This document shows positions 51,785 to 62,825 of a stretch of 64,000 nt of DNA, piece by piece (position 1 is the stretch's first letter; each line of letters begins with the position of its first letter). The DNA is taken from assembly GCA_964035545.1 (NCBI GenBank), contig OZ037773.1, forward strand, positions 7,429,251 through 7,493,250, in the 5' to 3' direction. Below the pieces are notes generated by a model. It had not been told where the DNA came from and searched no databases. It worked only from the letters and a program-made list of their open reading frames with translations. The DNA is from Bugula neritina (Eukaryota; Bryozoa; Gymnolaemata; Cheilostomatida; Bugulidae). Made by a program: the position numbers and the translations under genes.

Positions 51785-52142
51785 TCAGCCATTTTTACAA
51801 ATTTTACAAATTTTACAAATTAAAAAACTCCACGCCGCCTTCACTGAAGCTATTAAACAATGACTAGCTAAAAACTTTATATAACTTATTGTGAACAAAA
51901 GGATATTGCAATAGATGCTGTTAATAATTATCATACTAAGAAATTAACTTCTTAACGATACAGTTAGAACTTGGATTTGATGCTTATATTTTATTGAAAT
52001 TAAATTAAATGTGTAAATATAAAGTATATTTTATAATTAAAATGATATATAATATTTTCTACTTACCTAATGAAGTTATGGAAACAATAGCTGTTACCAA
52101 CAAAGCAAGAAACTTCCTATTGACTTTGTGGTCTACAGGCAT
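51785..52142 (-). pseudogene. Decayed cysteine-rich peptide gene P4 (P1/P7 subfamily)
   Basis: The signal-peptide exon (52067-52118) matches P1, but the codon in the ATG position (52116-52118) reads AGG. An in-frame ATG at 52142 exists upstream, but in the paralogs that position lies on the intron side of a GTAG acceptor. The second exon (51785-51849) starts like the paralogs (acceptor TTAATAG, phase 1) but ends after 20 residues. It has lost the normal C-x3-C and C-x-C; it contains three tandem TTTTGTAAAA-type decamers giving CKICKIC. The leader donor GTAAGAAAC is still present (52341-52349). Probably dead; a short product from the upstream ATG cannot be excluded. Confidence 0.65.
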
Positions 52143-52364
52143 TTAGTGGAGTAAATTATTTGCTGAAAGCTTGCTGAAATATTGTACAGAAATAAGTTCA
52201 TTACTAATTTTTTGAAGCAAATTAAAAAAATATACCGTATATATGCAAAACAATTACAGCTGAATCCATGGTATACTCAAAAACATTTTTTTAGTAGTTC
52301 AAACTGTAGTGACTTAAGCAAAGGTGCAAAAAGAAATTTAGTTTCTTACTCACACTACAGCTAT

Positions 52365-52420
52365 TATATATATACAGTATATATATACAGTATATATATA
52401 TATATATATATATATTATAT
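52365..52420. repeat. (TA)n / TATACAG microsatellite
   Basis: TATATATACAG repeated, then pure TA, upstream of the P4 leader exon and in the position where a TATA box would be expected. Confidence 0.85.
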
Positions 52421-52429
52421 GGTTCATAT

Positions 52430-53310
52430 TACTTAATTTAGTACACAATGTACATCTCTAGTTTTTTGATTGTTTTTTCACAGTTTGGCTGCTAATGTAT
52501 ATAGTTTTTTAATTAAACTGATAAAATATCAACAAATACAACCGAACTAGCAAGTTTTTTTTCTCATTATTTTTGATTGTCTGTGTTTTATTCTAATTGT
52601 TTAGTAACATTGGGTGGGTAGTGAGATAAACAAGCGTAATATGATATTACTGAACTAAATTATATGCCTTTGAACAGTCAGAGTAAATGCTGAAAAATGC
52701 ACAATAGGAATAAAAGCTTTTGAGACTTGTTTGATGACTTTAACTTTTTTATGACATTTTAGAAAGCATAAAACTAATTTAACAAAAAAAATAAAAATCT
52801 TTTCCCAAAACGAGATACAACAAGAAAAGACTTTTTTATCAAAATGTATTGTTTTTTGCTACTCTCTCAACAAATTTTTTATTTAGTAATACTTTAATGC
52901 CTGTTGATGAATTTTAGATGCATTCCTTTTTATTTACTCTATTATTATTGGCAGCTTGAAATTATCTCACAATTATAATTTCTTCAAATCATGAGGGCCA
53001 GAATTGCATGATAATAAAACTTAGCATAATCACAAAACGGTGAATATATTTCAAAACTAAATTTAGCTATAATTTATGAAAAAACATACTAAAGCCATCA
53101 TTAAATAGCTTTATTTATAAGCATAAAGATAGACTAAAGAATAAGGCGCTTGTGTTCATATTGCATTGAATTTTATTGTGGAAAGCATGAAAACTACACA
53201 GAAAATAATCAACATCATAACTAATAATTTAAATTTACTTAAATGACTAAAAATTTTGTTAATTATAGCAGTGAGAAAGTCATGTTTAGGACAAGGTTAG
53301 ACAGTTTAGA
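52430..53310. other. AT-rich spacer
   Basis: I see no gene, repeat array or element here beyond low-complexity A/T. Confidence 0.4.
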
Positions 53311-53313
53311 ACT

Positions 53314-53687
53314 TTAGTGGTGCTTCTTGTAACCCTTCTTGTGGCATTTGCATACTTTACAGTTCTGCTTGTTGGAATTCTTGTCTCTGCAAAACTTTTT
53401 GCAGCCGTCCTTCTTATCAGGACATTTATCATGAGCAGCTAGAAAATACAATTCAGCCTCATAACTTTGACAGCGTATTATTAATAAGAATCGCAGGATG
53501 ATTAATTGTGTAACCAGTTTATATATATAAGCTCTAAGTTTGAGGCTATAAATAAGAACTATGGATCACACATTTCCTTATAATTTGAATAAAAAAGTCT
53601 TTTAATCATGTATTTCAGAAGAATTTTCAACTTACCCAATGCGCTGATGATCAACATGGCAAAGATAAGTATAGCAAGAACCTTCAT
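53314..53687 (-). CDS. Secreted six-Cys defensin-like peptide P5
   Basis: Coding exons 53636-53687 (MKVLAILIFAML.., phase 1, GTAAGT) and 53314-53438 (acceptor TTTTCTAG); 58 residues. Mature pattern C-x6-C-x3-C-x9-C-x2-C-x1-C, which fits the CS-alpha-beta defensin consensus in number and order. Very rich in lysine, with a His/Lys tail (CHKKGYKKHH) that could bind metal ions or be pH-sensitive. Leader exon ends at 53949 and TATATAAA is at 54023-54030. The C5 loop (x2) is shorter than in most defensins. Antimicrobial function is inference. Confidence 0.82.
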
Positions 53688-53948
53688 ACTGAACTTGTTT
53701 CTAAAAAGTAACAGTTGAATATTATAAATATGTGTCACTTCTAAATATGACATTTATATTTACTTAAAAATATTTTTCTAGTTAATTTTAAAAATCACAC
53801 CTGTTTTAAAATTATTCTTACGCAGTTTGTTTTCTCTGTACAATTGCATGCCATTACATAGTTATTTGCTGCTACTATTATACAAAATATCATATATATA
53901 TTTGTAAGAAAAAGAATTAAATTAGCTTCAATGTTATAAGTAGCTTAC

Positions 53949-54030
53949 CTATTGTTTTGTTCACTGTGGCAATCAGTTGTCAGAAAATGAACACAATTGC
54001 TGTAAGAGTGTAAGCTGGTGCATTTATATA
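53949..54030 (-). promoter_or_regulatory. P5 TATA box and leader exon
   Basis: TATATAAA at 54023-54030, leader donor GTAAGC at 53948; 74 bases apart. Confidence 0.7.
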
Positions 54031-54039
54031 CAATTTTCA

Positions 54040-56240
54040 ATCCAATTCTGTGCCAATGCAAACTATTGAGCAGCGACAATTTGATTGGCTAACAACTGCC
54101 AACCACAAAACACAATTGCTTCAAGTTCTATTTATAACTTTAGTATATTCTATTTATAAACAGTTTTACTCTTTAATTTAGTGCTTTGATTGTGACTGAG
54201 TAGACTAATTGTCACCAAATAATTATTATTGTCAGATTTTCTCAGTTCTGCAAATAAAAGCTGACTCTAAAAAAACGTAGCACAAGAAATGTGCATATGA
54301 AAGCTGTATTATGCGTATAGTTGCATTGTGACTGGCTGAAACATGCATGTAACGATGCAAATTAGTTTTCAGTGGTGCATTCGGTATAATTATGATATAT
54401 TTCAGGCTTTACTGAGCATGTTCTCTGAATGCGATAAAGAAAGTTTTATTACATAATTTTTGTATTAATATAAAAAGTTGGCAAACAAATCACATTTATA
54501 TAAATCGATTTTTGATATTTGTACATCTCTGCAAATTATTTCTATACTTTGCAGTATAAATTGTGATTAAAATCCAAAATAAATAAATTTAAAAAATATA
54601 AATTATAGTGGTTCTGACATTCAACATTACAATTTTTTTCAGATCCAGTCTGTAATTAGTTCACTTGTCAAAATATGTTTAGTATTAGATTTTTGCAATA
54701 ATTTCAGATGCTGATTATCACAAAACTTTAAGTTCTTTTGAAATTCGCCAAACAAATATATAGACATTGCTATATTAACAATTTGCTAACTTAGTTGGAA
54801 ATATTAATTGATAGTTTATCTTTAGTTACAAAATAATAAACCCATATGTGTCGTTTTGAAAAAAAGATTAGAACACTTTTTTACCAATCACAATATAATG
54901 GATTATAAACTTATGATTAGGCACTAAACCCATTATTTTTCAATACAGATTAACTAAATATTTATTTTAGTAAATGATGTTGTAGTAAAACTCCATGATA
55001 TGCTAGATAAACAGTATAGTCTAGAAAAAGCAGCCTCATTTACAAAGAGTTACTGATGAGTGCAACAGCATGCAGTATGCAGTTAAGGTAAGTAAAAAAG
55101 ACAGCTTTCAAATTTGGTTCTTATGCTTGCAGGTGCATCTACGGGTAACAAAGCACCCTATGACAGGTGTCGCAAGTCTTCTATAAAGGTAGATATGATC
55201 ATCAACAGATGCATATTTTTGTGGATTAGGATTAAAAACAGGTGACTTAATGTCATGTTTATCTTCCCATGAATGATATTTTCAGCTTCGTAGAAATTTT
55301 GTTAAGTTGTTTTAATGTAGTTATAGCTATAAATATGCAAAATATCAATTCTTGTTCAAAAACCAAAAAAAGGCAAACTTGTGAAGTCAAGAAACCATGG
55401 CTAAATTAAATATGAAAATATATATTTTATTGTACTACTTCTTTTTATAATCAGTATACATGGAGAAACAGTCTCATTAATTTGCAATGAATAAAGGACT
55501 TAGATACGCCACCCTATTGTTAAATGTTGATATAAATCACAAAATGGCCATCAACAAATGCTTGCATGATAATTCTGCACCAATTAATTTACCATTGCAA
55601 TCATTTTGATTCGGTTGGTTATAACATCCACTTATTATATATTGCGGAACAATATTTTTTATACTACTACTTTATTTAAAACCAGTATATATATATATAT
55701 AATATGAGGACAACCCCATTTCCTTGCAATTATAAAGGAACTTAGATTTACATTTTCATTGTTTAAATTTGGTATACAATACAAACTGATGATCGATAAA
55801 ATGTATATGCTTATAACTTGTAATCAGTAATTTATTTAGATAAATTTTGAGCCATATTATAATAATGAGGAAATGAAGATTGTATATCCGTGTCATTTCC
55901 ACACATTTTATAGAGGTTAGTATTTAACCATATCAGCTGCGACTATGCATATGGCTGATCTACCCTCAACTGACTTAAAACATTTACCTGGATATTTAAA
56001 AAATGACAAGAGCCTTGTAACAATTACTTTAAACACTGCAGCAAAAACTGAAAATCCACCTTCAGTAGGTCTAATATACCATCAGCTTTTATTAAAGTAC
56101 TAATGAAAACAAGTATAACGCAATTTTTTTATGACAGGAAAACTTTTTAAGGACAATAGAATTATAACTTCTTACTTTTGGCATTTATTAGCCAATTAAC
56201 AGGACACTTCAAAATACTAAAGTCTATAAAATTTGAGTAA
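54040..56240. other. Spacer between P5 and P6
   Basis: Divergent intergenic region of P5 (-) and P6 (+). No convincing gene. A donor/acceptor-like pair around 55087 and 55131 brackets an open stretch, but no family fits. AT-rich. Confidence 0.4.
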
Positions 56241-56246
56241 GAATAG

Positions 56247-56324
56247 TATATAAAGGTTCTAGTTTCTTTTCTACTTCATGGCAATATAACTCCAGCTTCT
56301 AATAACTTCAATAAACACTCGCAG
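56247..56324 (+). promoter_or_regulatory. P6 TATA box and leader exon
   Basis: TATATAAA at 56247-56254 and leader donor GCAG|GTAAGA at 56324; 70 bases between them, as in P2, P3 and P5 on the other strand. Confidence 0.7.
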
Positions 56325-56871
56325 GTAAGAACTGTTAGGTAAATGTGTTATTTCAATTCAATACATATTATATACATGTAGGTAATCACGCAATTGAAGA
56401 TTTAATTAAACATTTAACATATTATTTTGACACTTGATAACTGGTTTTCAATAATAATTAGACCACAAACTTTATAGATTTAGAAAAAAAAACTATTGTG
56501 TATTGGAAGGGGTTTTCATCAACAAAATTATCATGTCTAAGAAACAAACCTAACTTTTCTCAAATTTAATTAATTTCATATATTAGAAAGCTGGCGCTTA
56601 AAATTAAATTTAAAAGCTGTGTAATAAACTAAGAGACTTTTTTATCAAAAATATTCATGCATATTGAAATTACCAGCTGTAAAGCTACTAATATTTAAAG
56701 TAATATTAGCCTAAGCAGTTTTGTTGAAATATTTAGGAATGCATGTAATTATATGTTTTCATAAGCATATATTATTATTATCTAATATATATTATTATAT
56801 AATATATATTATTATATAATATAAAAATATTATTATGTTCTGTTATAACTGACAACTCTTATGTGTGCGTG

Positions 56872-56944
56872 AGTATAAATTTGTGTATCTAAAATATTTA
56901 AGTATAAATTTGTGTATCTAAAATATTTAAGTATAAATTTGTAG
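56872..56944 (+). repeat. 29-bp tandem repeat ending at P6 acceptor
   Basis: Two full copies of AGTATAAATTTGTGTATCTA + AAATATTTA and a third partial copy whose AGTATAAATTTGTAG supplies the splice acceptor of the signal-peptide exon. Confidence 0.9.
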
Positions 56945-56957
56945 AAACAAATCCAGT

Positions 56958-57416
56958 ATGAAGGTTGTTGTGGCGCTTATGTTTGTTATGATGGTCACCA
57001 GCACAATGGGTAAGTTGGAAATAATTCAGAAACACATATTATTTTAATAATAAAATCAAATTTTGTATTCATTATGCATCTTTTTAAATATTATAGAAAC
57101 AATACAATTATATTAGCAATGAATATTAAGTTTTAAATGTAATAATTTACAAAAATAATTTTGTATATAAGACTCTATCTTACTTGCATGTGTACACTAT
57201 TATGCCATTGTAACACAATTTAGCTGCATAGAAATTTATTTATTAAGTATATTATCATATACTATATTTTTAGCTTTAGCATTTAGGTATAATTCTGGAT
57301 GCCCTCAGACAGTCTCGAAGTGCAAGCAGTTTTGTATAAACAGAAACTTTCCTGAGTACAAATGTCAAAACAGATGGTGCAAATGTGACAAAAATCGGAA
57401 TATAATAGCAACATAA
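56958..57416 (+). CDS. Secreted six-Cys defensin-like peptide P6
   Basis: Coding exons 56958-57009 (MKVVVALMFVMMVTS.., phase 1, GTAAG) and 57274-57416 (acceptor TATTTTTAG); 64 residues. Mature pattern C-x6-C-x3-C-x9-C-x4-C-x1-C, the full CS-alpha-beta consensus; in known members disulfides join C1-C4, C2-C5 and C3-C6. The C3-C5 distance is 14, the same as in the four-Cys members. Moderately basic. AATAAA at about 57564. First plus-strand gene of the cluster. Alternatives with this scaffold are defensin, ion-channel blocker or another secreted effector; sequence alone cannot tell. Confidence 0.84.
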
Positions 57417-58011
57417 GTTCTTAAATGTTGACATTTAACCTGAGAATAAGTCTGCTCCCCATTCCACATCATTTCAATAATTTCATCGAATTTATACAGT
57501 TGAGATACTTATGAGATTACTTATGCTGTAATTTTTTATCATGCAATTCTTTTGTTTGTCCACAATAAAAGCAGGAAACTATATAGTTGTCATTGCGCTA
57601 ATTTATTTGTTTGAACTTTTTTGCAAAAAAATACTGTCTGATTGTGCCTAAAAGCTTTTTGGTCTAAAAGTGGCTGTATTAATATATGAGACTGAGAAGT
57701 GCACCTCACAGTAAATGTTATTCACTTCCATTTGATAGAAAGTGAGAGCAATTTACTATTTTGTGAATAACATGTTTGTCATTGCATTAAGAATTTCTGT
57801 GAATAAACTATAAAGTAGCATAACTCCAATATTATTTTCAGTACACCAGAATAAGAAATATGACTAAAGTTATCAAATCAAAATTGAATACTAGTGAATA
57901 AAACAACCAACAAGAAATATATAATATATATAGACCCAAGGACTAAACTATATTCGAAATGTTTTTGAACATAAAAATGGTTATACCCTAAATATGTATA
58001 ATAGAGAAAAC

Positions 58012-58536
58012 TATTAACAATATTGGTGACGGACTACTCAGTGAAAAAGACAACAGGAAACACATTTTACTTCAACTGCCTTATAAAGGAGTAACAGGAG
58101 AAAACCTAATCTGCTCCCTCAATAAATTAATTACAGACTCTTTTCCAAATGAACTCAATGCCCGGATTATATTTAAAAGAACCCCCTTAAGTTCACATTT
58201 TAATCTCAAAGATAAAACCAATAAAGAACACATACACAACCTAGTCTACAAAATAACCTGCCCTGAAGCTATACCTGTCAACAAACATATGTAGGCGAAA
58301 CTGGACGTCGCCTATCACACAGGATACATGAACATTGCCATGACATCAATTCCAAAATTTATCAACACATCTCCACCACTAAACACGGAAACGTATCAAT
58401 AGACAATGTAACAGTTCTAAATCATTCATTTAAAGGAATCCACCATCGAAAAGTAGCCGAAGCTCTCTACATTAAACAAATAAAACCGCAACTTAATAAA
58501 CAAAATTACTCCATACCACTAAAACTATACCAATAA
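58012..58536 (+). mobile_element. Penelope-like element, 3' part with GIY-YIG domain, frameshifted
   Basis: The first frame (58012 to about 58275) reads LLQLPYKG..LSSHFNLKDKT..LVYKITCPE, typical of the link between the Penelope reverse transcriptase and its endonuclease. The frame then shifts by one and continues as TYVGETGRRLSHRIHEH to a KPQLNKQNYS end and stop at 58534-58536, a GIY-YIG nuclease domain. The 5' RT region is absent and the frame is broken, so it is a dead truncated copy. Confidence 0.85.
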
Positions 58537-58788
58537 GCTCCACACTACACAACTCTTACATAGTTTCACTAATCCTTGCTATTTTTTTATATTTGGATAT
58601 CTATTTTTTGTCAATTCTAATTTTTTTTATGCAAAAATCAGTATAATTTTTGACATGCGTAATATATAAATTCAGATTATCTCCCTCAGTTTCAATAATT
58701 TATAATAACTGCCACTCTCTATTCTTTGTGTCAAGCTGCATAGTGTCTAAAGTAACGTAATAATTTTTGAATTTCATTCATTGCTACT

Positions 58789-58826
58789 CTGAAGATGGGT
58801 ACAACGTGGTACCCGAAATATCAGTA
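58789..58826 (+). ncRNA. Hammerhead-like ribozyme core downstream of the Penelope copy
   Basis: CTGAAGA (58789-58795) fits the hammerhead CUGANGA. It is followed by a perfect 6-bp stem GGGTAC/GTACCC (58797-58802, 58809-58814) and GAAA (58815-58818). One extra T precedes the stem, and I cannot build a convincing stem I, so activity is doubtful. Penelope-like elements are known to carry hammerhead motifs, which supports the identity. Confidence 0.45.
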
Positions 58827-58874
58827 TAATTACTTTGCCTAATAAAGTAATAATCAACAATGTTTCTCGTATAC

Positions 58875-58879
<5 letters not shown>

Positions 58880-58920
<41 letters not shown>

Positions 58921-58932
58921 ATATATATAATA
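58880..58932. repeat. (TA)n(TG)n microsatellite
   Basis: TA repeats switching to TGTGTG and back to TATATA. Follows the 3' region of the Penelope copy, a common site for its termini. Confidence 0.9.
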
Positions 58933-59091
58933 TATGCTGCTCTATAGTAATGGCACACTCTAGTTTTTTAAAACTCATGAATAAATTTATTGTCTAAGAA
59001 ACAGGTAATACATATATATTATATAATATTATTTAGGATAAACTTTGTAATGCGCAAAAATATAATTCAGCAGCATTTTTACATCAATGAG

Positions 59092-59560
59092 TCAACAATT
59101 TGTATAATAATCTTCTTCTGTTTTGAAGCATTTGCACACAGTGAGAAACAAGCTATGCTTTGAGCGCCCCATACTATCACAATGTTTCCGGCATACACTC
59201 CCAGATGTGGTGAAACGGAAGGCTTCTGCCATAGAAGCTATTAACAAAATAATGTACTGAATATATACCAACAAGATATTTCATGTCTATCCATATTGTT
59301 TCTTTGTGACAAAGAAATATTGCAAGAAATAGAAGTAGTAATAATAAACATATCTAGAAATTTATTTGATATAGGCAAAATTAAATTTTGGATTAGATTC
59401 TTATGGTTTCATTAAACAATTTATTGTCAAAATGGGACCTAGTAACATATGGGAATGTAAAAAATATTTTATTATTATTGACATAATATAAAATAGTTAT
59501 CTACTTACTCAATGATGTTATTGTGATAATGGCAGTTACAAATAAAGAAAGTAATTTCAT
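59092..59560 (-). CDS. Secreted cysteine-rich peptide P7 (four-Cys core plus C-terminal Cys)
   Basis: Coding exons 59509-59560 (MKLLSLFVTAII.., phase 1, GTAAGT) and 59092-59237 (acceptor GTTAATAG); 65 residues. Core C-x3-C-x14-C-x1-C, then FKTEEDYYTN and a final Cys just before the stop, absent from P1. An upstream ATG in frame lies before the usual acceptor and is probably intronic. The leader exon ends at 59878 with the shared GTAAGAAAC donor; TATATAA at about 59921-59928. Sister of P1 (same F-K-T-E-E-D-Y tail). The terminal Cys suggests dimer formation; this is inference. Confidence 0.75.
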
Positions 59561-59934
59561 CTTGAATCTGTGATCTACAAGCATTCAACTAAATAGATTA
59601 ATTTTTGAAAACGTGTTGAAATTTTGTGAACATGTGCAGAAGAAAGTTGGAACTTTGATCATTGAATATTTATATAGTCATTGCAAAATAAAGAAATAAA
59701 ACAGTATATGTATTACTATATGTAATAATTTTTTTGCTTTGTTTAATGGCCAAACAAAATTTCTATAATCATGTTAAACTTATCAAAAACCATAATTGAG
59801 CCTGCATGTAATATTAAACATTAATCATTTAAATTAACAATGTAGCCCAAGGAAAAATTATACGTTTAGTTTCTTACCTAGTTTATGTTCAGTAGTGCAT
59901 ACGAGTTGTTGTAGTAAAGATTATATACACATTG

Positions 59935-60570
59935 GGTATTGATAAAATAACTTCTGCGTTTAAATAGTTTTTGGTCTGAATTATTACATATGTAGCTTTC
60001 AATTGCTTGGTTAACCACTCTATAAGAATGGTAATAAAAATAATGATTATCTATATAATAAAATTTATTTAACTAACTTTTTTGCTGGTCTTCAAAATTT
60101 TATTGCCATAAAGCATTTAGTTCTCTAAACTTCAGAATTATATAATTTTATATAATGCAACAGTCACATGTCTTTGCGGAAGAAGGTTTGCACAATCCAC
60201 CAGGTGATTTACATTGTACAATAATTTTTGAATTATTCAAAGTAATATATGACCACATGTCCTAAATAAAGGTCAACTGAAAAATAAAAAATAATCTCAT
60301 AAAAATAATGCTTTATTATATGTATATAATATATTATATATTATAATATAATCATACCAGGATTAACACTATTACAATTCTTATAATGCTTATAATAATA
60401 GTGTTGCATGGAAAACACATGTTATTGCATTTTAACGTTCAGTCTCTTTTTAGAGCTGTAATACTATATGCTAACAATTAAACCTTCAAACTCTGCAATC
60501 ATTTGAAATAAATGCACATATAGCAAATCAAGATGCAAATTTTAAATTGATTATCATTATATTACTTACT
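59935..60570. other. AT-rich spacer right of P7
   Basis: Nothing recognised. TATATAATATATTATATAT-type low complexity near 60320. Confidence 0.4.
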
Positions 60571-60655
60571 TTACCGACTTACTTAAACTGACTTACTTAA
60601 CTGACTTACTTAACCGACTTAACTTAATTAACATAACTTGATAACTTAACTGACT
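60570..60655. repeat. ACTTACTTAACTG tandem repeat
   Basis: About six imperfect copies of a 12-14 base unit (ACTTACTTAACTG, ACTTACTTAAACTG, ACTTACTTAACCG). It directly adjoins a LINE 3' end. Confidence 0.85.
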
Positions 60656-60661
60656 AATTGT

Positions 60662-60805
60662 TAATCATTTTAGGCCCTGCGCTTTCACTAGCCTCTGCTA
60701 TGGCGCACCATTGGGCCTCATCATTACCTCCTTTGGGTGATCCCTTGTATTTTTTTTTAATTTTATGTATATATGTATATATACATTAATGAAAATAAAC
60801 AAACA
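60662..60805 (+). mobile_element. LINE 3' UTR fragment
   Basis: GCTATGGCGCACCATTGGGCC resembles GCTATTGCGCCATAGGCCC in the LINE end at 5350, and both finish with AAAATAAACAAACAAA. Only the 3' UTR remains. Confidence 0.65.
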
Positions 60806-60809
60806 AATA

Positions 60810-62470
60810 TTGCTTTAATAAACTTTAAGCAATATATTTTACGATGTTCTGTTATATGTACTCTAAAAACATTTTTTACTTTAAACATCATATATGGTAT
60901 GTTTTTGATCTTAATCTGCAAAAGCATACAGCTGTTGATGATAATTATTATATCTACTTTCACAAAATATTTTTGACACATGTTGTAGGGTAGGTAGTTG
61001 TTACCTGTGGCACCTGCAAGCATTAGAACTCACTTTCAACACTGTATTTTTGCACCTATAACATTAGCTCTGTATTCCTGAGCCCGTACTTCTATTTGGT
61101 ATCACTCATTGCTCCAACGAAACACTTTCCTCAGCAAGTTGCACCGAAGTTATATATTTCTCCCTAACATCTCAATACTAATCCAAATTTGAAACAATAT
61201 TTTAATTTTATTTAACTGAATTTTGAATTCATGCTGATTTATTGCAAATATCTCGATTATTTTTATATTTTACTTGATTGCATTTTGAGATCATGCAAAA
61301 ACTTTGTTCAAAGATTATATTTTTAAGATGATGCTTTTATAGACAATGCAGAGAGGTGAAACTTAACTTCTCACTTAAACAAAATGGAAATTCTGAATAA
61401 AACAAACCAAATTTATCAACAAAGCCTAATTTATGGTAAAAAAATTAGCTGAAGGGAGATTTGGGGTTCAATATAAGAACTGGGATTCAAACCGAGACCT
61501 CTGGCTAATTGCAAGCATGCAAAGGTGCGCTTATGGCCATAACACGACAGGGACTACTGCATGGCTAAACGCAACGTACTATAACTAAGCAAAAAATATG
61601 CATATCAATCACTGTTTAACTCGAGTATTTTTACTCTGATCACATAAAACAAAGTTTTTTAGAAGCTAAAGTTTTCAAAAAGTGACAAATTCAGACGCTC
61701 ACCAAAGTATTACTTACATAAATATAGCATAGGTCAAACGCTATTTCTAAATTTATTCAACACGTTTACAATATATTGAAATGATTTCTATTGCAAGTTC
61801 ATTTACTGGTTTGACTTGAATATATAGCAATAAACACTCTTTTTTCTTACACAGTTGCATTGTCTTCATCATGCTTTATTTAAGGGCATTGTCCACCACA
61901 TGTCTCCAATGTGAAGATTAGAAATCAATAGTTTAAAGGCAATATATCATAGGTTATCTAGCAACATACTGAAATCAAACCTAGGTATGCATCATATAAT
62001 CACAAGTTAGGTTCCCTGGCTATGTAATATCTTGCATTATTTATAGCTTTATAAGTTTTTTAAACTTTAGGAAACTGATAAAAGCACTATTTGATAGGTC
62101 GATTACCATTGGGATTAGTCATTCATCTCTATTATTAAAAACCATAGAGGTGATGTACCTTTATTCTTGCTATATGTCACTATAATATCTGTAAATTGCT
62201 AACATTTAATGAAATATGACATCTAATAAATTTTTATATGTATGCAATGCAACATAATGGAATCCAATATTTTGGTTGAAAAGCATTTGACATGACGTAT
62301 TTACGCATTATCATTTGATTTAAGTTTATCGTAGCTTCCATCAATATATTGTTGGATATTCAGTTAAATGGAACAAACTGAATAAAAATCATGAGGAGTT
62401 GGTGTTAGGTTAATATAACAATTTCCTGATGTATAGGTAGCTGTTAGTCAATAAACTTAAAGTCACTAGT
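60810..62470. other. Spacer between P7 and P8
   Basis: Apart from the SINE-like piece at 61455-61565 and a short segment near 61880 shared with 48361, I see no genes or elements. Confidence 0.4.
61455..61565 (-). mobile_element. tRNA-derived SINE-like sequence, family 2
   Basis: On the minus strand TGTTATGGCCATAAGCGCAC (A-box region) and GAGGTCTCGGTTTGAATCCC (B box) give a tRNA-like head; the same head is at 51185. The intervening anticodon arm is enlarged, so it is not a functional tRNA. Confidence 0.6.
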
Positions 62471-62478
62471 TATAGGCC

Positions 62479-62486
62479 TATATAAG
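62479..62486 (+). promoter_or_regulatory. P8 TATA-like box
   Basis: TATATAAG about 340 bases upstream of the P8 coding start. A leader donor (GTAAAA near 62523) is only plausible. The coding exon's acceptor TTTAACAG ends at 62769. Confidence 0.5.
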
Positions 62487-62825
62487 TGATGGATGTGTAT
62501 CAATTGACCAAAACCACAAAGCAAGTAAAAATTTACAAGTATTTCTACTTATTTATACATAAAATACTAATACTAATTACACAAATACTGATTAGGTTAT
62601 ATAGTTTAATAGGTTTAGCAATGCTGAATAGCTTTTATAACAATTTATGTTACATATAAAGCATATAAATGTATATTAAATGAGTGTAAAATCATTTAAA
62701 ATAACAATTAGTCAGTGCTCAGGAATGTGACTAATTTATATACTATTTGTTGTCTTTCAAATTTAACAGCCTACCGTCACGAGAGAATCTACAATCTGTG
62801 TGCAATATAAAGAAACAAATTGAAG

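Noticed and set aside
55087-55190. Possible mini-gene: ATG stretch, GTAAGT donor, TTGCAG acceptor and a short exon-like segment
   Set aside because: The joined frame is only about 23 codons, has no signal peptide or cysteine pattern and no paralog in the window.
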